The translations under genes were made by a program, and so were the position numbers. DNA of 59,791 bases from NCBI GenBank assembly GCA_022749935.1, contig JAKIWQ010000007.1, forward strand, positions 1-59,791. Reading direction: 5' to 3'. Numbering within the stretch: the first letter of the stretch is position 1; each line of letters opens with the position of its first letter. This DNA comes from Thermoplasmata archaeon. Its GTDB lineage: Archaea > Thermoplasmatota > Thermoplasmata > Lutacidiplasmatales > UBA184. A model generated the notes under the pieces. It had not been told where the DNA came from, ran no database searches, and was given only the letters and a program-made list of their open reading frames with translations. This document shows positions 7,516 to 16,035 of the stretch, one piece after another.

Positions 7516-8655
7516 TCAGGGCATCCGGTCGACGATCGCCCGCAGGGCGGCACCGGGGGTCGGGAGCCGGTCGGCCTTCCCGAGAATCCGTTCGAGGGCC
7601 GCGAAGGTGACGAGCAGGTCGGGCCACTCGGCGATCCCCATATGGCCGATACGGAAGATCTTGCCCGTGAGCGCTCCCTGTCCTCCCTGGAGCAAGATGT
7701 TGTACTCCTTCTCGAGGACCTTCCGAATCTCGGGGTCGCCCATCCCCGCGGGATTCCGGATCGCGGTCACGGTGTCCGACGCGTGGGTCGGGTCGGGGAA
7801 GAGCTCGAGGCCGAGGGCGGCCGTCGCCGCGCGCGTCGCCTCCGCGAGCCGACGGGTCCGCGCGAGGCGATTCTCGAGGCCCTCCTCCCGGAGGAGCAGG
7901 AGCGCTTCCCGGAGCGCGAGGAAGAGGGGGACGGCCGGAGTCCATGGCGTGTCGTTCTTCTCCAGGGGAGCGAGGTGGGCTTTCAGGTCGAGGTAGAAGG
8001 TACCGGGATGGAGCGCCTCCCGGGCCCGGTCGGAGAGGTGGACGAGCGCGAGACCGGCGGGGGAAGCGAGGCCCTTTTGCGGCCCTCCCACGATCGCATC
8101 GATGCCCCATCCGCGAATGTCGATGGGAATCCCGGCGACGGCGCTGATCCCGTCCACCAGCAACATCGGGGACCCCGCCCGCCGGACCTCGGCGCTGATC
8201 CCGGCGAGGTCGTTGGTGAGCCCCACGCTGGTCTCGTTGTACACCGCGCAGACCGCGCTGACGTCACCTCGCTCCAGCTCGACCCGAACGGCGGAGGGGG
8301 TGATCGGCTGGCCCCAGGGGGCGGTGAGGGTCGTCACGTGGGTCGCGTATCGACGGACGATCTGGTCGCCCCGCTCCCCGAAGTTCCCGTTCGAGAGGAC
8401 GAGGATCCGACCCTCGCGCGGGAGGAGCGAGGAATACATCGCCTCGAGTCCCGCCGTCCCGCTCCCGCTGAGGACGACCTGGTGGCCGGTCGTGCCGAAC
8501 GCAACCGGCAGGAGTTCCCGGATCTCCCGGACGACTCCGTGAAAGAACTCGCCCCGGTGGTTGAGCGAGGACATCGACATCGCCCGGAGGACCCGGGGGT
8601 GGATACGGACCGGTCCGGCGATCAGGAAGGTCGCCGTCTCCGGGTCGAACGTCAT
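7516..8655 (-). CDS. Class V aminotransferase (alanine-glyoxylate/phosphoserine aminotransferase type)
   Basis: A 379-aa PLP enzyme. The start FLIAGPVRIHPRVL is typical of the alanine-glyoxylate/serine-pyruvate aminotransferase group. The PLP lysine is Lys194 in GGPQKGLASPAG, with an upstream cofactor aspartate in LLVDGISAVAG. The C-terminus carries the substrate-binding arginine region KIFRIGHMG. Its ATG overlaps the last 4 nt of the SerA-like gene, so the two are coupled. In several archaea enzymes of this class serve as the phosphoserine aminotransferase, so conversion of 3-phosphohydroxypyruvate to phosphoserine is the likely role here (inference from context). Alanine-glyoxylate transamination is the alternative. 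Confidence 0.85.
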   Translation of the reverse strand: MTFDPETATFLIAGPVRIHPRVLRAMSMSSLNHRGEFFHGVVREIRELLPVAFGTTGHQVVLSGSGTAGLEAMYSSLLPREGRILVLSNGNFGERGDQIVRRYATHVTTLTAPWGQPITPSAVRVELERGDVSAVCAVYNETSVGLTNDLAGISAEVRRAGSPMLLVDGISAVAGIPIDIRGWGIDAIVGGPQKGLASPAGLALVHLSDRAREALHPGTFYLDLKAHLAPLEKNDTPWTPAVPLFLALREALLLLREEGLENRLARTRRLAEATRAATAALGLELFPDPTHASDTVTAIRNPAGMGDPEIRKVLEKEYNILLQGGQGALTGKIFRIGHMGIAEWPDLLVTFAALERILGKADRLPTPGAALRAIVDRMP

Positions 8656-9602
8656 CGGGATCCCCCCGGCGGCGAGACCACCGCGACCAACGGCTCTCCG
8701 CGGAGCGCCCGGAGCACCTCGTCCACGACGTCCGCCCCCGCACGGGCCTGGGCTTCGGCCGTGGAGGCGCCGAGGTGAGGGGTCGCGATCACGTGCGGGT
8801 GGTCCAGTAAGGCTCGATTCGTGGGCGGCTCCTGCTCAAAGACATCCAGGGCGGCGCCCCCGACTCGTCCGGAGTGGAGCGCTTCCAAGAGGGCCACCTC
8901 GTCGACGAGCGCTCCCCGCGCGACGTTGACGAGGAACGCGCCCGGTTTCATCTGGGCGAAGGCTCGCGCGTCGAGCAGGTGATGGTTCTCGGCGGTCAGC
9001 GCTGCATGGACGCTCACGATATCGCTCCGCGCCAGAAGGTCGTTGAGAGGCACGATCTCGGTCGTGTCGACCGCGCGGGGAACGAACGGGTCGAAGGCGA
9101 GGGTTCTGGCGCCGAGCAGTGCAAGCCGCCGGGCGATCTCGCGGGCGATCCGACCGTAACCCACGAACCCGACGGTCCGGCCGGCAAGCTCGTGACCGGA
9201 GGTCCCGCGCTCCCACTTTCCCGACTTGGTCGAGCTGATCTTGGGAAGGAGACCCCGAACCAGCAGTAGATAGAAGGTGAGGGAGAGCTCGGCGACGCTG
9301 GCGGTGGCCGCCGCCGGCGCGTTGACGACCCGTACCCCCCGCTCCCCGGCGGCGACCATGTCGACGTTGTCCACGCCGACCCCGGCGCGAGCGACCAGCC
9401 TGAGCCGAGGGGCCGCGGCGAGGAGGTTGCGGTCGACCTTGGTCCGGCTCCGCACCAGGATCGCCCAGGCCGTCGGAAGCAGCGGAGGTAGACGGGACGG
9501 GTCCCCGCTGACGTCCTCCACGGTGCATGGACCGGCCCGGAGACGGGCGATGGCACCGGCGTCGATGGGATCGGCGACCACGACCTGCCGCGTCGCCTCC
9601 AT
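8652..9602 (-). CDS. serA: D-3-phosphoglycerate dehydrogenase-like 2-hydroxyacid dehydrogenase
   Basis: A 316-aa NAD-dependent dehydrogenase, probably oxidising 3-phosphoglycerate to 3-phosphohydroxypyruvate, the first step of serine synthesis. It has the N-terminal RSRTKVD and AGVGVDNVD motifs, the dinucleotide-binding GFVGYGRIAREIA, catalytic Arg in NVARGALVDE, Glu in DVFEQEP and His in TPHLGAS. It is the short form: the C-terminal ACT regulatory domain of many SerA proteins is absent, so serine feedback through that domain is not expected. The ATG at 9602 has a weak AT-rich element about 26 nt upstream. The stop overlaps the aminotransferase start by 4 nt. Confidence 0.87.
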   Translation of the reverse strand: MEATRQVVVADPIDAGAIARLRAGPCTVEDVSGDPSRLPPLLPTAWAILVRSRTKVDRNLLAAAPRLRLVARAGVGVDNVDMVAAGERGVRVVNAPAAATASVAELSLTFYLLLVRGLLPKISSTKSGKWERGTSGHELAGRTVGFVGYGRIAREIARRLALLGARTLAFDPFVPRAVDTTEIVPLNDLLARSDIVSVHAALTAENHHLLDARAFAQMKPGAFLVNVARGALVDEVALLEALHSGRVGGAALDVFEQEPPTNRALLDHPHVIATPHLGASTAEAQARAGADVVDEVLRALRGEPLVAVVSPPGGSR

Positions 9603-9650
9603 CCCGAGGCCGACCCCGGCCCGCTTGAAAAGAGTTGCCCGGCGACCGAC

Positions 9651-10601
9651 TCAGCCGATCTTGGGAACGGGGGTCTTCTCGACCGCGTTCCGTACGACGT
9701 CCTCGCCGCGGATGCCCCGGATCCATGGCTCGGGTTTCACGACGATCCGATGGGCGAGGGCGGGGAGGGCGAGGGCCTTCACGTCATCCGGAAGCACGAA
9801 ATCCCGCCCGCGGAGCAAGGCCCTCGCCCGGACCAGCTTCTGCAGGGCGAGCGAGCCCCGCGGCGAGGCCCCGACCTCCGCCCGGGAATCTTCCCGCGTC
9901 GCACGGACGATATCGATCACGTACCCCGCGACGGTCGGTTCGAGCTCGATGTCCTCGACCGAACGTTGCAGGTCGAGGAACGTGGCCACGTCCGTGACCG
10001 CGGCTACGTCCACGGTCTCGACCTTGCGAGTACGTCGCCGCTCGAGGATGGTCCGCTCTTCCTCCAGGGTCGGGTACCCGATCCGCAATCGAAGCAGGAA
10101 CCGGTCGACCTGGGCCTCGGGCAGCGCGTATGTCCCCTCGAGCTCGATGGGATTCTCGGTGGCGAGAACCAGGAACGGCCGGGGGAGCGGGTAGGTCGTC
10201 CGCTCGCTCGTGACCTGATACTCCTGCATCGCCTCGAGCAGCGCGGACTGGACCTTCGGGGGGGCCCGGTTGATCTCGTCGGCGAGCAGGATGTGGGAGA
10301 AGATCGGCCCGGGCCGGAAGACGAACGAGCCCCCCTTCGGGTCGAGGACCTCCGCTCCGGTGATGTCGTGCGGGAGGAGGTCCGCGGTGAACTGCACCCG
10401 TTGGAAGTCGAGCCCGAGCGCGGCGGCGAATGATTTCGCCATCAGGGTCTTTCCGAGCCCTGGGAGGTCTTCGAGGAGGATGTGCCCGTCGGCGAGGAGC
10501 CCGATGAGGATCTGGTCGACCGCGAGGTCGCGACCCACGACCGCGGTCTGCACCGCCGTCCGCACCTTTTCCGCCAGGGCGGCAGCCTCCGCGGCCTTCA
10601 T
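9651..10601 (-). CDS. MoxR-family AAA+ ATPase
   Basis: A 316-aa AAA+ chaperone of the MoxR group. Walker A is GLPGLGKTLMAKS, Walker B is LLADEINRAPPKVQ, and the sensor/lid segment includes TENPIELEGTYALPEAQ. MoxR proteins typically act with DUF58 and vWA proteins to mature or insert protein complexes. The matching DUF58/DUF4129 operon lies just upstream on the same strand (10860-13994). Here moxR is separated from it by 258 nt and has its own box A (CCTTATACGG, minus strand, 10631-10640), about 34 nt before the ATG. In many genomes moxR comes first in the operon; here it is downstream. Confidence 0.93.
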   Translation of the reverse strand: MKAAEAAALAEKVRTAVQTAVVGRDLAVDQILIGLLADGHILLEDLPGLGKTLMAKSFAAALGLDFQRVQFTADLLPHDITGAEVLDPKGGSFVFRPGPIFSHILLADEINRAPPKVQSALLEAMQEYQVTSERTTYPLPRPFLVLATENPIELEGTYALPEAQVDRFLLRLRIGYPTLEEERTILERRRTRKVETVDVAAVTDVATFLDLQRSVEDIELEPTVAGYVIDIVRATREDSRAEVGASPRGSLALQKLVRARALLRGRDFVLPDDVKALALPALAHRIVVKPEPWIRGIRGEDVVRNAVEKTPVPKIG

Positions 10602-10630
10602 CGGTGACCCTCGGGAGGCGAGGGCGGACT

Positions 10631-10640
10631 CCGTATAAGG
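10631..10640 (-). promoter_or_regulatory. Putative box A for moxR
   Basis: The minus strand reads CCTTATACGG, centred about 34 nt upstream of the ATG at 10601. The rest of the 258-nt gap (10602-10859) holds only GC-rich inverted repeats and no gene that I can support. Confidence 0.5.
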
Positions 10641-10859
10641 CCGGGGACCCCGGGTTCGGTTGTTCCCCGGCCGTAACGATCCGCTTCATGGCTAGGCGCA
10701 CGCCGTCTCCGCGGTCTGACCCCGGCCGGGGGTGTCGGACACCGGGGTTGTCCTCACGTCATTCTCTGCGGACGACCCGTCCGCGTTGAGTCAAGAGGGA
10801 CCCTTCGACGGTACCCGGGCGCAGCCGTAGCCGCACCGAAGGGAGCACTCTCGCGGCCG

Positions 10860-11387
10860 CTAAGAGGTTGCCGCCGAGTCCCGGTCGAACGCCGCCGGGA
10901 CCCGGAGCACGAGGATCATCGCGGCGGCACTGAGGACCAGCAACGCCGCGGCGACCCCGACGCTGCCGAGGCCGGAAGGGAGCAAGAGAGAGCTCGCCCA
11001 GGCGATCCCGAACCCGGCCGCCGGGACCGCGAGGGCGCCCACGGCCCGTCCGAGGGCCCCAGGGTACCGCGCGGGGTCTTCGCCGCACCAGAGGAGCAAC
11101 GCGAGGCCGACCAACCCGGCGGCCAGCTCCCCGGGGATCCCGACCGGACAGTACGCCGCGAGGATGCCGAGCGCGAGGAGCGGGGGCACGAGCCCCAGGG
11201 ACCGGCCCAGTCGTGGGGACACCCCACGGACCACGCTCCCGAGCGTAGCCCCGCCTACAATGAGGGCGATCCCCGACCCCCCAGAAAGCCCTACGACGAG
11301 GGCGAAGACGACACCGGCGCCGACCAGCACCCCGTAGGCGGGCCCGAACCACCTCGTCAGCTCCCGCCCGAGGGTTGGCCCGTTCAT
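10860..11387 (-). CDS. Multi-pass membrane protein of the DUF58 operon
   Basis: A 175-aa hydrophobic protein with about six predicted transmembrane helices. Examples are YGVLVGAGVVFALVVGL near the N-terminus and VGVAAALLVLSAAAMILVL near the end. I recognise no family motif. The ATG at 11387 overlaps the DUF58 stop (ATGA), which fixes the start and makes this the last gene of a four-gene coupled operon. A role as a membrane partner of the DUF58/DUF4129/MoxR system is inferred from position only. Confidence 0.75.
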   Translation of the reverse strand: MNGPTLGRELTRWFGPAYGVLVGAGVVFALVVGLSGGSGIALIVGGATLGSVVRGVSPRLGRSLGLVPPLLALGILAAYCPVGIPGELAAGLVGLALLLWCGEDPARYPGALGRAVGALAVPAAGFGIAWASSLLLPSGLGSVGVAAALLVLSAAAMILVLRVPAAFDRDSAATS

Positions 11388-12673
11388 ACCGCTCTCTCCC
11401 GGGGGAGGGGTCGACGCAGGAAGTCCACGAAGCCGCCGAGCGACCAGTAGTCTTCCCAGTCGACCACCGGGGCGTCCCGCCAAGCCCGGCCGACCTGTTG
11501 CCTTCGGCGGAGCCGGGTGAACTGTTGGACCAGTTCCTCGTCCTCGACCGCGAGGTCCCAGCCGGTCCGAACCATCGGCACCGGCGACGGGCTGAGGACC
11601 ACGACCGGGTACCCTCGGCGACGGACATGCGAGACCAGGTCAAGCTGATCGTCTCCCACCAGCGTCGAGAGGACGATCGTCGTCGTGCGGGAAGGGAAGT
11701 AGCGTCGCAGCGAGACCGCACACCGTTCCGCGGGCCCGCCGAGACTCGCGAGCTGCGTTCGCAGCAAGAGGTTCCTCAACCGGACCCGCTGGGTCCGGCC
11801 GGTGGCGAGCGGGACCGCCTCCAGGAATTCGCCGAACACCCCGATACCGACCCGGCTCTTGTCGCGGAGGAAGGCTTCCGCGAGGCCGAACGCGGCGGCC
11901 CGTGAGATCGCGAGCAGACGCCCATCGGCGTAGGCGCCGAGGGTCGACGGTCGGGCGTCCAGCAGGATCACGAGGTCCCCGGTCCGGTCGAGCGCGTACT
12001 CATTCGCCAACCGCCGGCCGGCGCGGGCGGTCGCCCGCCAGTTGATCCGTCGCGGGGGGTCGCCAGGTTCCGCGTCGCGGATCCCGAAGAACTCTCCCGA
12101 TTCGCCTACCGACCGGGACCGGGTCTCCCCGGGAAGGGCCAGGGTGCGTCGTAACCGAACCGCCCCGACCCGGTGGAGCTCGGGGGGGTACCGTTCGACG
12201 AAGAGGTCGGCCGGTGTGAGCGAGACCGGTCGCTCCACCAATCCGAGTGGGTCTCGCCAGAGAATCTCCGGGTTCGGGACGACCGCCACAACCGGGTCGG
12301 GGACCGTCCACGAGAGTTTCACCGTCAGTGCGCCCCCGCTCACACGGGTCACCGGCGGCCCGGTCTCTCCGACCCCGGCAGGAGGCGGGAGGACCACCTC
12401 GAGATCCTGGGGACGAACCGGCGGGTCGGGCGTCAACCGCTCGGTGACCTCGACGGAGCGCCCTAGTCCTTCGGTCCGACCCTCGACTCGGACGCGCGGA
12501 GTGCCGCGGGGCCCGAAGAGTGGGGCGGTGATCGGTGCGAGAAGAAGCGGAAACGCCAGCAGCACCGGCACCGGACTGCGAACGAGGACTCCTACCGCGA
12601 AGAGCACGACCGACGCCGCCAGGAGGACGAACGAGGTCGGCCTCCAACGGACGATGGCGGGGCCAGCCGTCAC
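11384..12673 (-). CDS. DUF58 domain membrane protein
   Basis: A 429-aa protein. Two N-terminal transmembrane helices (about residues 10-50) precede an extracellular-type beta-rich region. The DUF58 domain is marked by RINWRATARAGRRL followed by a vWA-like segment (DLVILLDARPSTLG, with a later TTIVLSTLVGDDQ). The MIDAS-like DxS element is present as DARPS. DUF58 proteins work with MoxR ATPases in many bacteria and archaea. The GTG at 12673 is chosen because it forms a GTGA overlap with the preceding gene, as elsewhere in this operon; a GTG nine bases further upstream is also possible. Confidence 0.85.
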   Translation of the reverse strand: MTAGPAIVRWRPTSFVLLAASVVLFAVGVLVRSPVPVLLAFPLLLAPITAPLFGPRGTPRVRVEGRTEGLGRSVEVTERLTPDPPVRPQDLEVVLPPPAGVGETGPPVTRVSGGALTVKLSWTVPDPVVAVVPNPEILWRDPLGLVERPVSLTPADLFVERYPPELHRVGAVRLRRTLALPGETRSRSVGESGEFFGIRDAEPGDPPRRINWRATARAGRRLANEYALDRTGDLVILLDARPSTLGAYADGRLLAISRAAAFGLAEAFLRDKSRVGIGVFGEFLEAVPLATGRTQRVRLRNLLLRTQLASLGGPAERCAVSLRRYFPSRTTTIVLSTLVGDDQLDLVSHVRRRGYPVVVLSPSPVPMVRTGWDLAVEDEELVQQFTRLRRRQQVGRAWRDAPVVDWEDYWSLGGFVDFLRRPLPRERAV

Positions 12674-13080
12674 GAGTACCACCGTTCGATCGCGTCGAGG
12701 CGTTCCTGGACGTACTCCCGGAACTCGGGACGAGGCAGCCCCCGCAGGCGACTCAGCTCATCGCCCGGCGTGTGGGGAAGGTCGGGGCGGGACGTCTTCC
12801 GTTCCAACTCATCGATTAGCGCCACGACCTCGCTGCGCCCGGAACGACCGGCGCGAAGGGCGGCTCCCAGGGGCGAAGGAGCGTAGAGCCAGGACCCGTG
12901 GCCGGGGACATTCGTGGCTACAGCCCGCCGTTGGGCCGGCCAGAGGAGGAGGCCCCCGATGGCGAGCAGCGCGAGGAACGCCAGCGGTATGGCCACGGCT
13001 TGATCGTCGCCCGCGTAGATCGCCGTAGCCACCGCGCCCCCCGCGAGGACGATCAGGGGCCAGCCGGCGGGGACCCTCAC
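12670..13080 (-). CDS. Small two-helix membrane protein in DUF58 operon
   Basis: A 136-aa protein with two N-terminal transmembrane helices (about residues 7-24 and 29-48) and a soluble, charged C-terminal half rich in Arg and Glu (EFREYVQERLDAIERWYS). I do not recognise a family. The start is GTG within a GTGA overlap with the DUF4129 gene, and its own stop overlaps the DUF58 start. It is probably a structural part of the same membrane complex, on context alone. Confidence 0.72.
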   Translation of the reverse strand: MRVPAGWPLIVLAGGAVATAIYAGDDQAVAIPLAFLALLAIGGLLLWPAQRRAVATNVPGHGSWLYAPSPLGAALRAGRSGRSEVVALIDELERKTSRPDLPHTPGDELSRLRGLPRPEFREYVQERLDAIERWYS

Positions 13081-13994
13081 GGAACTGCCCCGGCCCGGCG
13101 AAGGTCGTCCTCCGCCTCCCGGATCGCCTCCGAGGCTCGCAGGACCGCGGGTGGCCCGAGGGGGTGACTCGAATACCGCGCCTCTTCAAACACGCGGGTG
13201 AGATCCTCGGCCGCGGTGGGGCGGATCCCGAGCCGCGTGAGGTGCAACGCCCGGATCTCCTCCGGCGTGGCACGGTCGAGGTCGGTCGCGAGCGGGCCGA
13301 TCCGCACCAGCAACGTGGCATACAGGGCGAGGATGGTGGCCCGGGGATCGAGGCCGGCCCCCAAGTCCCGCGCGGCGTCCCGCAGGGCCTTCTGGACCCG
13401 GGTGGCGACCTGATCGGCCCGGCGCCGGGCCCACCGGGCCTCCTGACGGTCTTGCAGGTACTCCGAGAGGCGGGGAAATCCGACCACGGTGACCCCCACG
13501 ATCGCCAGCACCAGCGCGACGAACACGGCCCACGGGGGGAGATTGAAGGGCGCGAGGACGCCACCGGGTCCCCCCGCCGGGGGAAGCGTCCCGTTCGGGA
13601 CCGGCGTCGTCCCTCCGCCGGGGCTCGTCGTATTGCCTCCGCTCACCAGCGAAAGTCCCCCGGTCGGGTGGATCAGGCGGGTGATGACCACGAAGATCAC
13701 CATGGACAGGATGAGTGCTGTCGCGATGACGACGAACCGACCCGGCACGTCGTTGGAGGCGTATCGGATCCGAAAGTAGAGCACGGGCCCGATGATCGCG
13801 AGGGCGAAACCGAGGATCGCAACCGAGACCACCCACGAGGGGAGGATGACCTCGGAGGTCGGCCCGACCGGCGGGGGGGGCCCGGCGGTCCGGGCCGAAA
13901 CGAGGAGACTGACCGCGGCACCCACCGCAAGGGCGGCCAGGAGGATGACGAGCAGGAGCGGGGAAGCCCGAGTCCGGTGCGGACGCCCTGCCAT
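13077..13994 (-). CDS. DUF4129 domain membrane protein
   Basis: A 305-aa protein. A first transmembrane helix (about 12-33) is followed by two more (about 53-75 and 85-105), a low-complexity Gly/Pro/Thr loop and a fourth helix (about 155-175). The C-terminal cytosolic domain carries the DUF4129 pattern: TPEEIRALHLTRLGI, DLTRVFEEARYSSHPL, EAIREAEDDLRR. DUF4129 proteins usually accompany DUF58 and MoxR genes and sometimes transglutaminases. This is the first gene of the operon. A box A (GGTTAATC, minus strand, 14021-14028) lies about 30 nt before the ATG and overlaps the stop codon of the upstream GNAT gene. Confidence 0.85.
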   Translation of the reverse strand: MAGRPHRTRASPLLLVILLAALAVGAAVSLLVSARTAGPPPPVGPTSEVILPSWVVSVAILGFALAIIGPVLYFRIRYASNDVPGRFVVIATALILSMVIFVVITRLIHPTGGLSLVSGGNTTSPGGGTTPVPNGTLPPAGGPGGVLAPFNLPPWAVFVALVLAIVGVTVVGFPRLSEYLQDRQEARWARRRADQVATRVQKALRDAARDLGAGLDPRATILALYATLLVRIGPLATDLDRATPEEIRALHLTRLGIRPTAAEDLTRVFEEARYSSHPLGPPAVLRASEAIREAEDDLRRAGAVP

Positions 13995-14022
13995 GGTGTC
14001 CGTACCGAGCGTGGGGGCGAGA

Positions 14023-14934
14023 TTAACCCCTTCCGGGGGCCCCGACCACCTCGGCCGGCGGGGGAGCGTCGGGGGTAGGGGTCAGCAGGTAGAAACTCCG
14101 ACGTTCGTGGTCGACCATGACCACGACGAAATCGTCGACCGAGTACCCCAGGTCCGCGGCCGCCCGAAAGGCGTCGCGGGAGGCGTGACGCCACCGGGTC
14201 AGAGCCCCGGGCTCGTGTTCCCGGACCAGGCCGAGGTCGAAGGGCACTTCGAGTTGGGCGACCGGCCCCTGAGGTTCCTGCACTTCAATTGGAAGGCGCA
14301 TTCCGCTCTCGCCCGGCTCGGTGCGGATCAGCTCCGTCGCGGACTTCCAGCGCGCGTCGTCCTCGGTGCGCGTCGGATAACGGCCCCCCATCCGCGCCTC
14401 GACGCGCGGGCTCGCTAACGACCAGACCAGCCGGATCCGGTCCGACTCCATCCCCCGGTTGATCGCGTCGGGAAGCTGGCCGTAGTAGTGGTGAAGGTAT
14501 CGGTCGGGCAGCCCTCCGAGACGTCGGACGAACAACCAGGCGTTTCGGCTCTGGAGCGGGTCGAACGCAAGCCGGACCTCCGATAGCCCAAGCCGAAGCA
14601 CCTCGTCCCGGAGGGTGGTCTGGAGCTGGAACCCGAGGTGGTGGTTCTGGTACTCGGGGCGTACGGCCGTTTCGTGGACGTAGAGGTAGAGCGCCGTGCC
14701 GTCCCACCCGAGGAAGGCGACCGTGAAACCGGCCAGGTGGATGTCCGCGAACGCCCCGAGGACAAGACCCCCGTTGTCCTGGACCGCTCGCTGGAGCGGA
14801 GTGGGGACTGCGTCGGTCGCCGCATCCCCCCAGACCGCCCGGTGCACGTCGTCGACCTGACGGAACTCTTCCGGCTTTTCGAGCCGACGGAGACGGAACC
14901 CCGTCGCTCCCGTCCGGGTCGAGGGCGCCGCCAC
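14023..14934 (-). CDS. GNAT-superfamily predicted acetyltransferase (COG3375 type)
   Basis: A 303-aa protein of the large, uncharacterised GNAT group found in archaea and actinobacteria. It begins with RLRRLEKPEEFRQVDDVHRAVWG. The acyl-CoA-binding region is around AVRPEYQNHHLGFQLQ, and the group-specific RLAFDPLQSRNAWLF follows. The C-terminal third is a second domain with no assignable motif. The substrate is unknown. The box A GTTAAGTACC (minus strand, 14954-14963) is centred 25 nt before the ATG, so the mRNA is probably leaderless. Confidence 0.82.
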   Translation of the reverse strand: MAAPSTRTGATGFRLRRLEKPEEFRQVDDVHRAVWGDAATDAVPTPLQRAVQDNGGLVLGAFADIHLAGFTVAFLGWDGTALYLYVHETAVRPEYQNHHLGFQLQTTLRDEVLRLGLSEVRLAFDPLQSRNAWLFVRRLGGLPDRYLHHYYGQLPDAINRGMESDRIRLVWSLASPRVEARMGGRYPTRTEDDARWKSATELIRTEPGESGMRLPIEVQEPQGPVAQLEVPFDLGLVREHEPGALTRWRHASRDAFRAAADLGYSVDDFVVVMVDHERRSFYLLTPTPDAPPPAEVVGAPGRG

Positions 14935-14987
14935 GACGCGAGAATCGGGGCGCGGTACTTAACTCGGGCGCCGAGGCTGGGGAAACG

Positions 14988-15413
14988 TCAGCGCCGCACC
15001 CGCAGTTCGGCCCGCTTCGTCTCGTACCGGACTTCGTCGATGGGAGTGAGCTCCCAGAGGATCTCTTCGAGCTCCGGGATGTTCCGTAGGAACTCGGCCT
15101 TGCTTTTCGTGACCATGAGATGCTCGAATTTCCGCCGAGCATAGTAGTACGCCCCGACGAGATACATGCCGACGATAGCGATGATCGGTCCGACGATCAC
15201 GAACACGAGGTTGTAGTTCGCGTTTGGTTGGTTCGTCGCCGAGTTGATCGAACTGAACGTCGGGAGGTTCGAGAGCGGAGTGAAGAACCCGATCGCGAGC
15301 ACGGTGAGGAGCGCCCCCACCGCCAGCACGACCACCGAGATGGCCGCCCGATGCACCCGCATCCCGCGTCGGAATCTGCGGTCCAACGAGACCTTTGGAG
15401 GCTCGTCCGGCAT
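14988..15413 (-). CDS. Two-helix membrane protein with cytosolic tail
   Basis: A 141-aa protein with transmembrane helices at about residues 24-45 and 68-91, a short polar extracellular loop rich in Asn/Ser/Thr between them, and a charged C-terminal tail (about 92-141) that could form a helix. I recognise no family. It is transcribed divergently from the next membrane-protein gene, sharing a CTTAAG box A, so the two may be co-regulated. Confidence 0.7.
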   Translation of the reverse strand: MPDEPPKVSLDRRFRRGMRVHRAAISVVVLAVGALLTVLAIGFFTPLSNLPTFSSINSATNQPNANYNLVFVIVGPIIAIVGMYLVGAYYYARRKFEHLMVTKSKAEFLRNIPELEEILWELTPIDEVRYETKRAELRVRR

Positions 15414-15436
15414 CTCGAGGGCGGGAGGCGGTTTCG

Positions 15437-15442
15437 CTTAAG
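15437..15442. promoter_or_regulatory. Putative bidirectional box A between two membrane-protein genes
   Basis: The palindromic CTTAAG is centred at 15439.5. The minus-strand start (15413) is 26 nt away; the plus-strand start (15471) is 31 nt away. Confidence 0.5.
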
Positions 15443-15470
15443 AGCCTATGCGGCGTCCGCCCCCGAAGCC

Positions 15471-16004
15471 ATGTCGGTACCGGATGCCATACCGCCGCCA
15501 CCTCCGCCGCCGCCACCGGCCGGAACGAGCTCCAACTGGATGCCTCCGCCGCCCCCGTATTCGGGCGCGGACAAGGCCTCGATGGGCCAGCGGTTCACGC
15601 CGGAGTCGCTCGCGGCGCGACTCCCGTGGGCCTTCCTCGCGTTCCTCGCCCAGTCGATCGGGCTCCTCCTCATCTTTGTCGCCGGCCTGATCGCCGTCAC
15701 GGGCGCGGTGATCCCGGCGAACTGCTACAACAGCCTGACGACCTGCAACACGGGGACCGCGGTCAACCTGGCCTACGGCATCATGGTCACCCGCCTCCTC
15801 CTCGTGCTGGGGTTGTTCGGGCTCGCGGCAGGAGCCGGTCTCCACCTTCAGTTCCGTCCCGAGCTCCGGGCGGGCGCGACCCCCGAGGAGACCCGCGTCT
15901 ACCTCTCCCGGCGGCGGGGCGAGTTCGTCCTCTTGGTGCTCACGCTCGTTTTCGTCTTCCTCATCATCTGGTGGTCGGTCGCATCGCCGACCGCCATCCC
16001 GTAA
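15471..16004 (+). CDS. Proline-rich N-terminus, three-helix membrane protein
   Basis: A 177-aa protein. Residues about 7-30 are dominated by proline (nine Pro in a row, then five), a disordered cytosolic arm like the one on the AAA+ protein further along the window. Three transmembrane helices follow at about 52-80, 100-125 and 150-172. The first extracellular loop carries two cysteines (Cys85, Cys92) that could form a disulfide. No family is recognised. The ATG at 15471 is chosen over an out-of-frame ATG at 15448; the box A lies 31 nt upstream. Confidence 0.7.
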   Translation: MSVPDAIPPPPPPPPPAGTSSNWMPPPPPYSGADKASMGQRFTPESLAARLPWAFLAFLAQSIGLLLIFVAGLIAVTGAVIPANCYNSLTTCNTGTAVNLAYGIMVTRLLLVLGLFGLAAGAGLHLQFRPELRAGATPEETRVYLSRRRGEFVLLVLTLVFVFLIIWWSVASPTAIP

Positions 16005-16035
16005 CCAGACGATCGAATCGGGGAGACCCGGCCGG

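Noticed and set aside
10731-10743. Inverted repeat GGTGTC-G-GACACC in the moxR upstream gap, and a nearby hairpin GCGGAC-GACCC-GTCCGC (10768-10784).
   Set aside because: Both are GC-rich and isolated, with no regulator gene or T-run nearby; chance is likely in this base composition.
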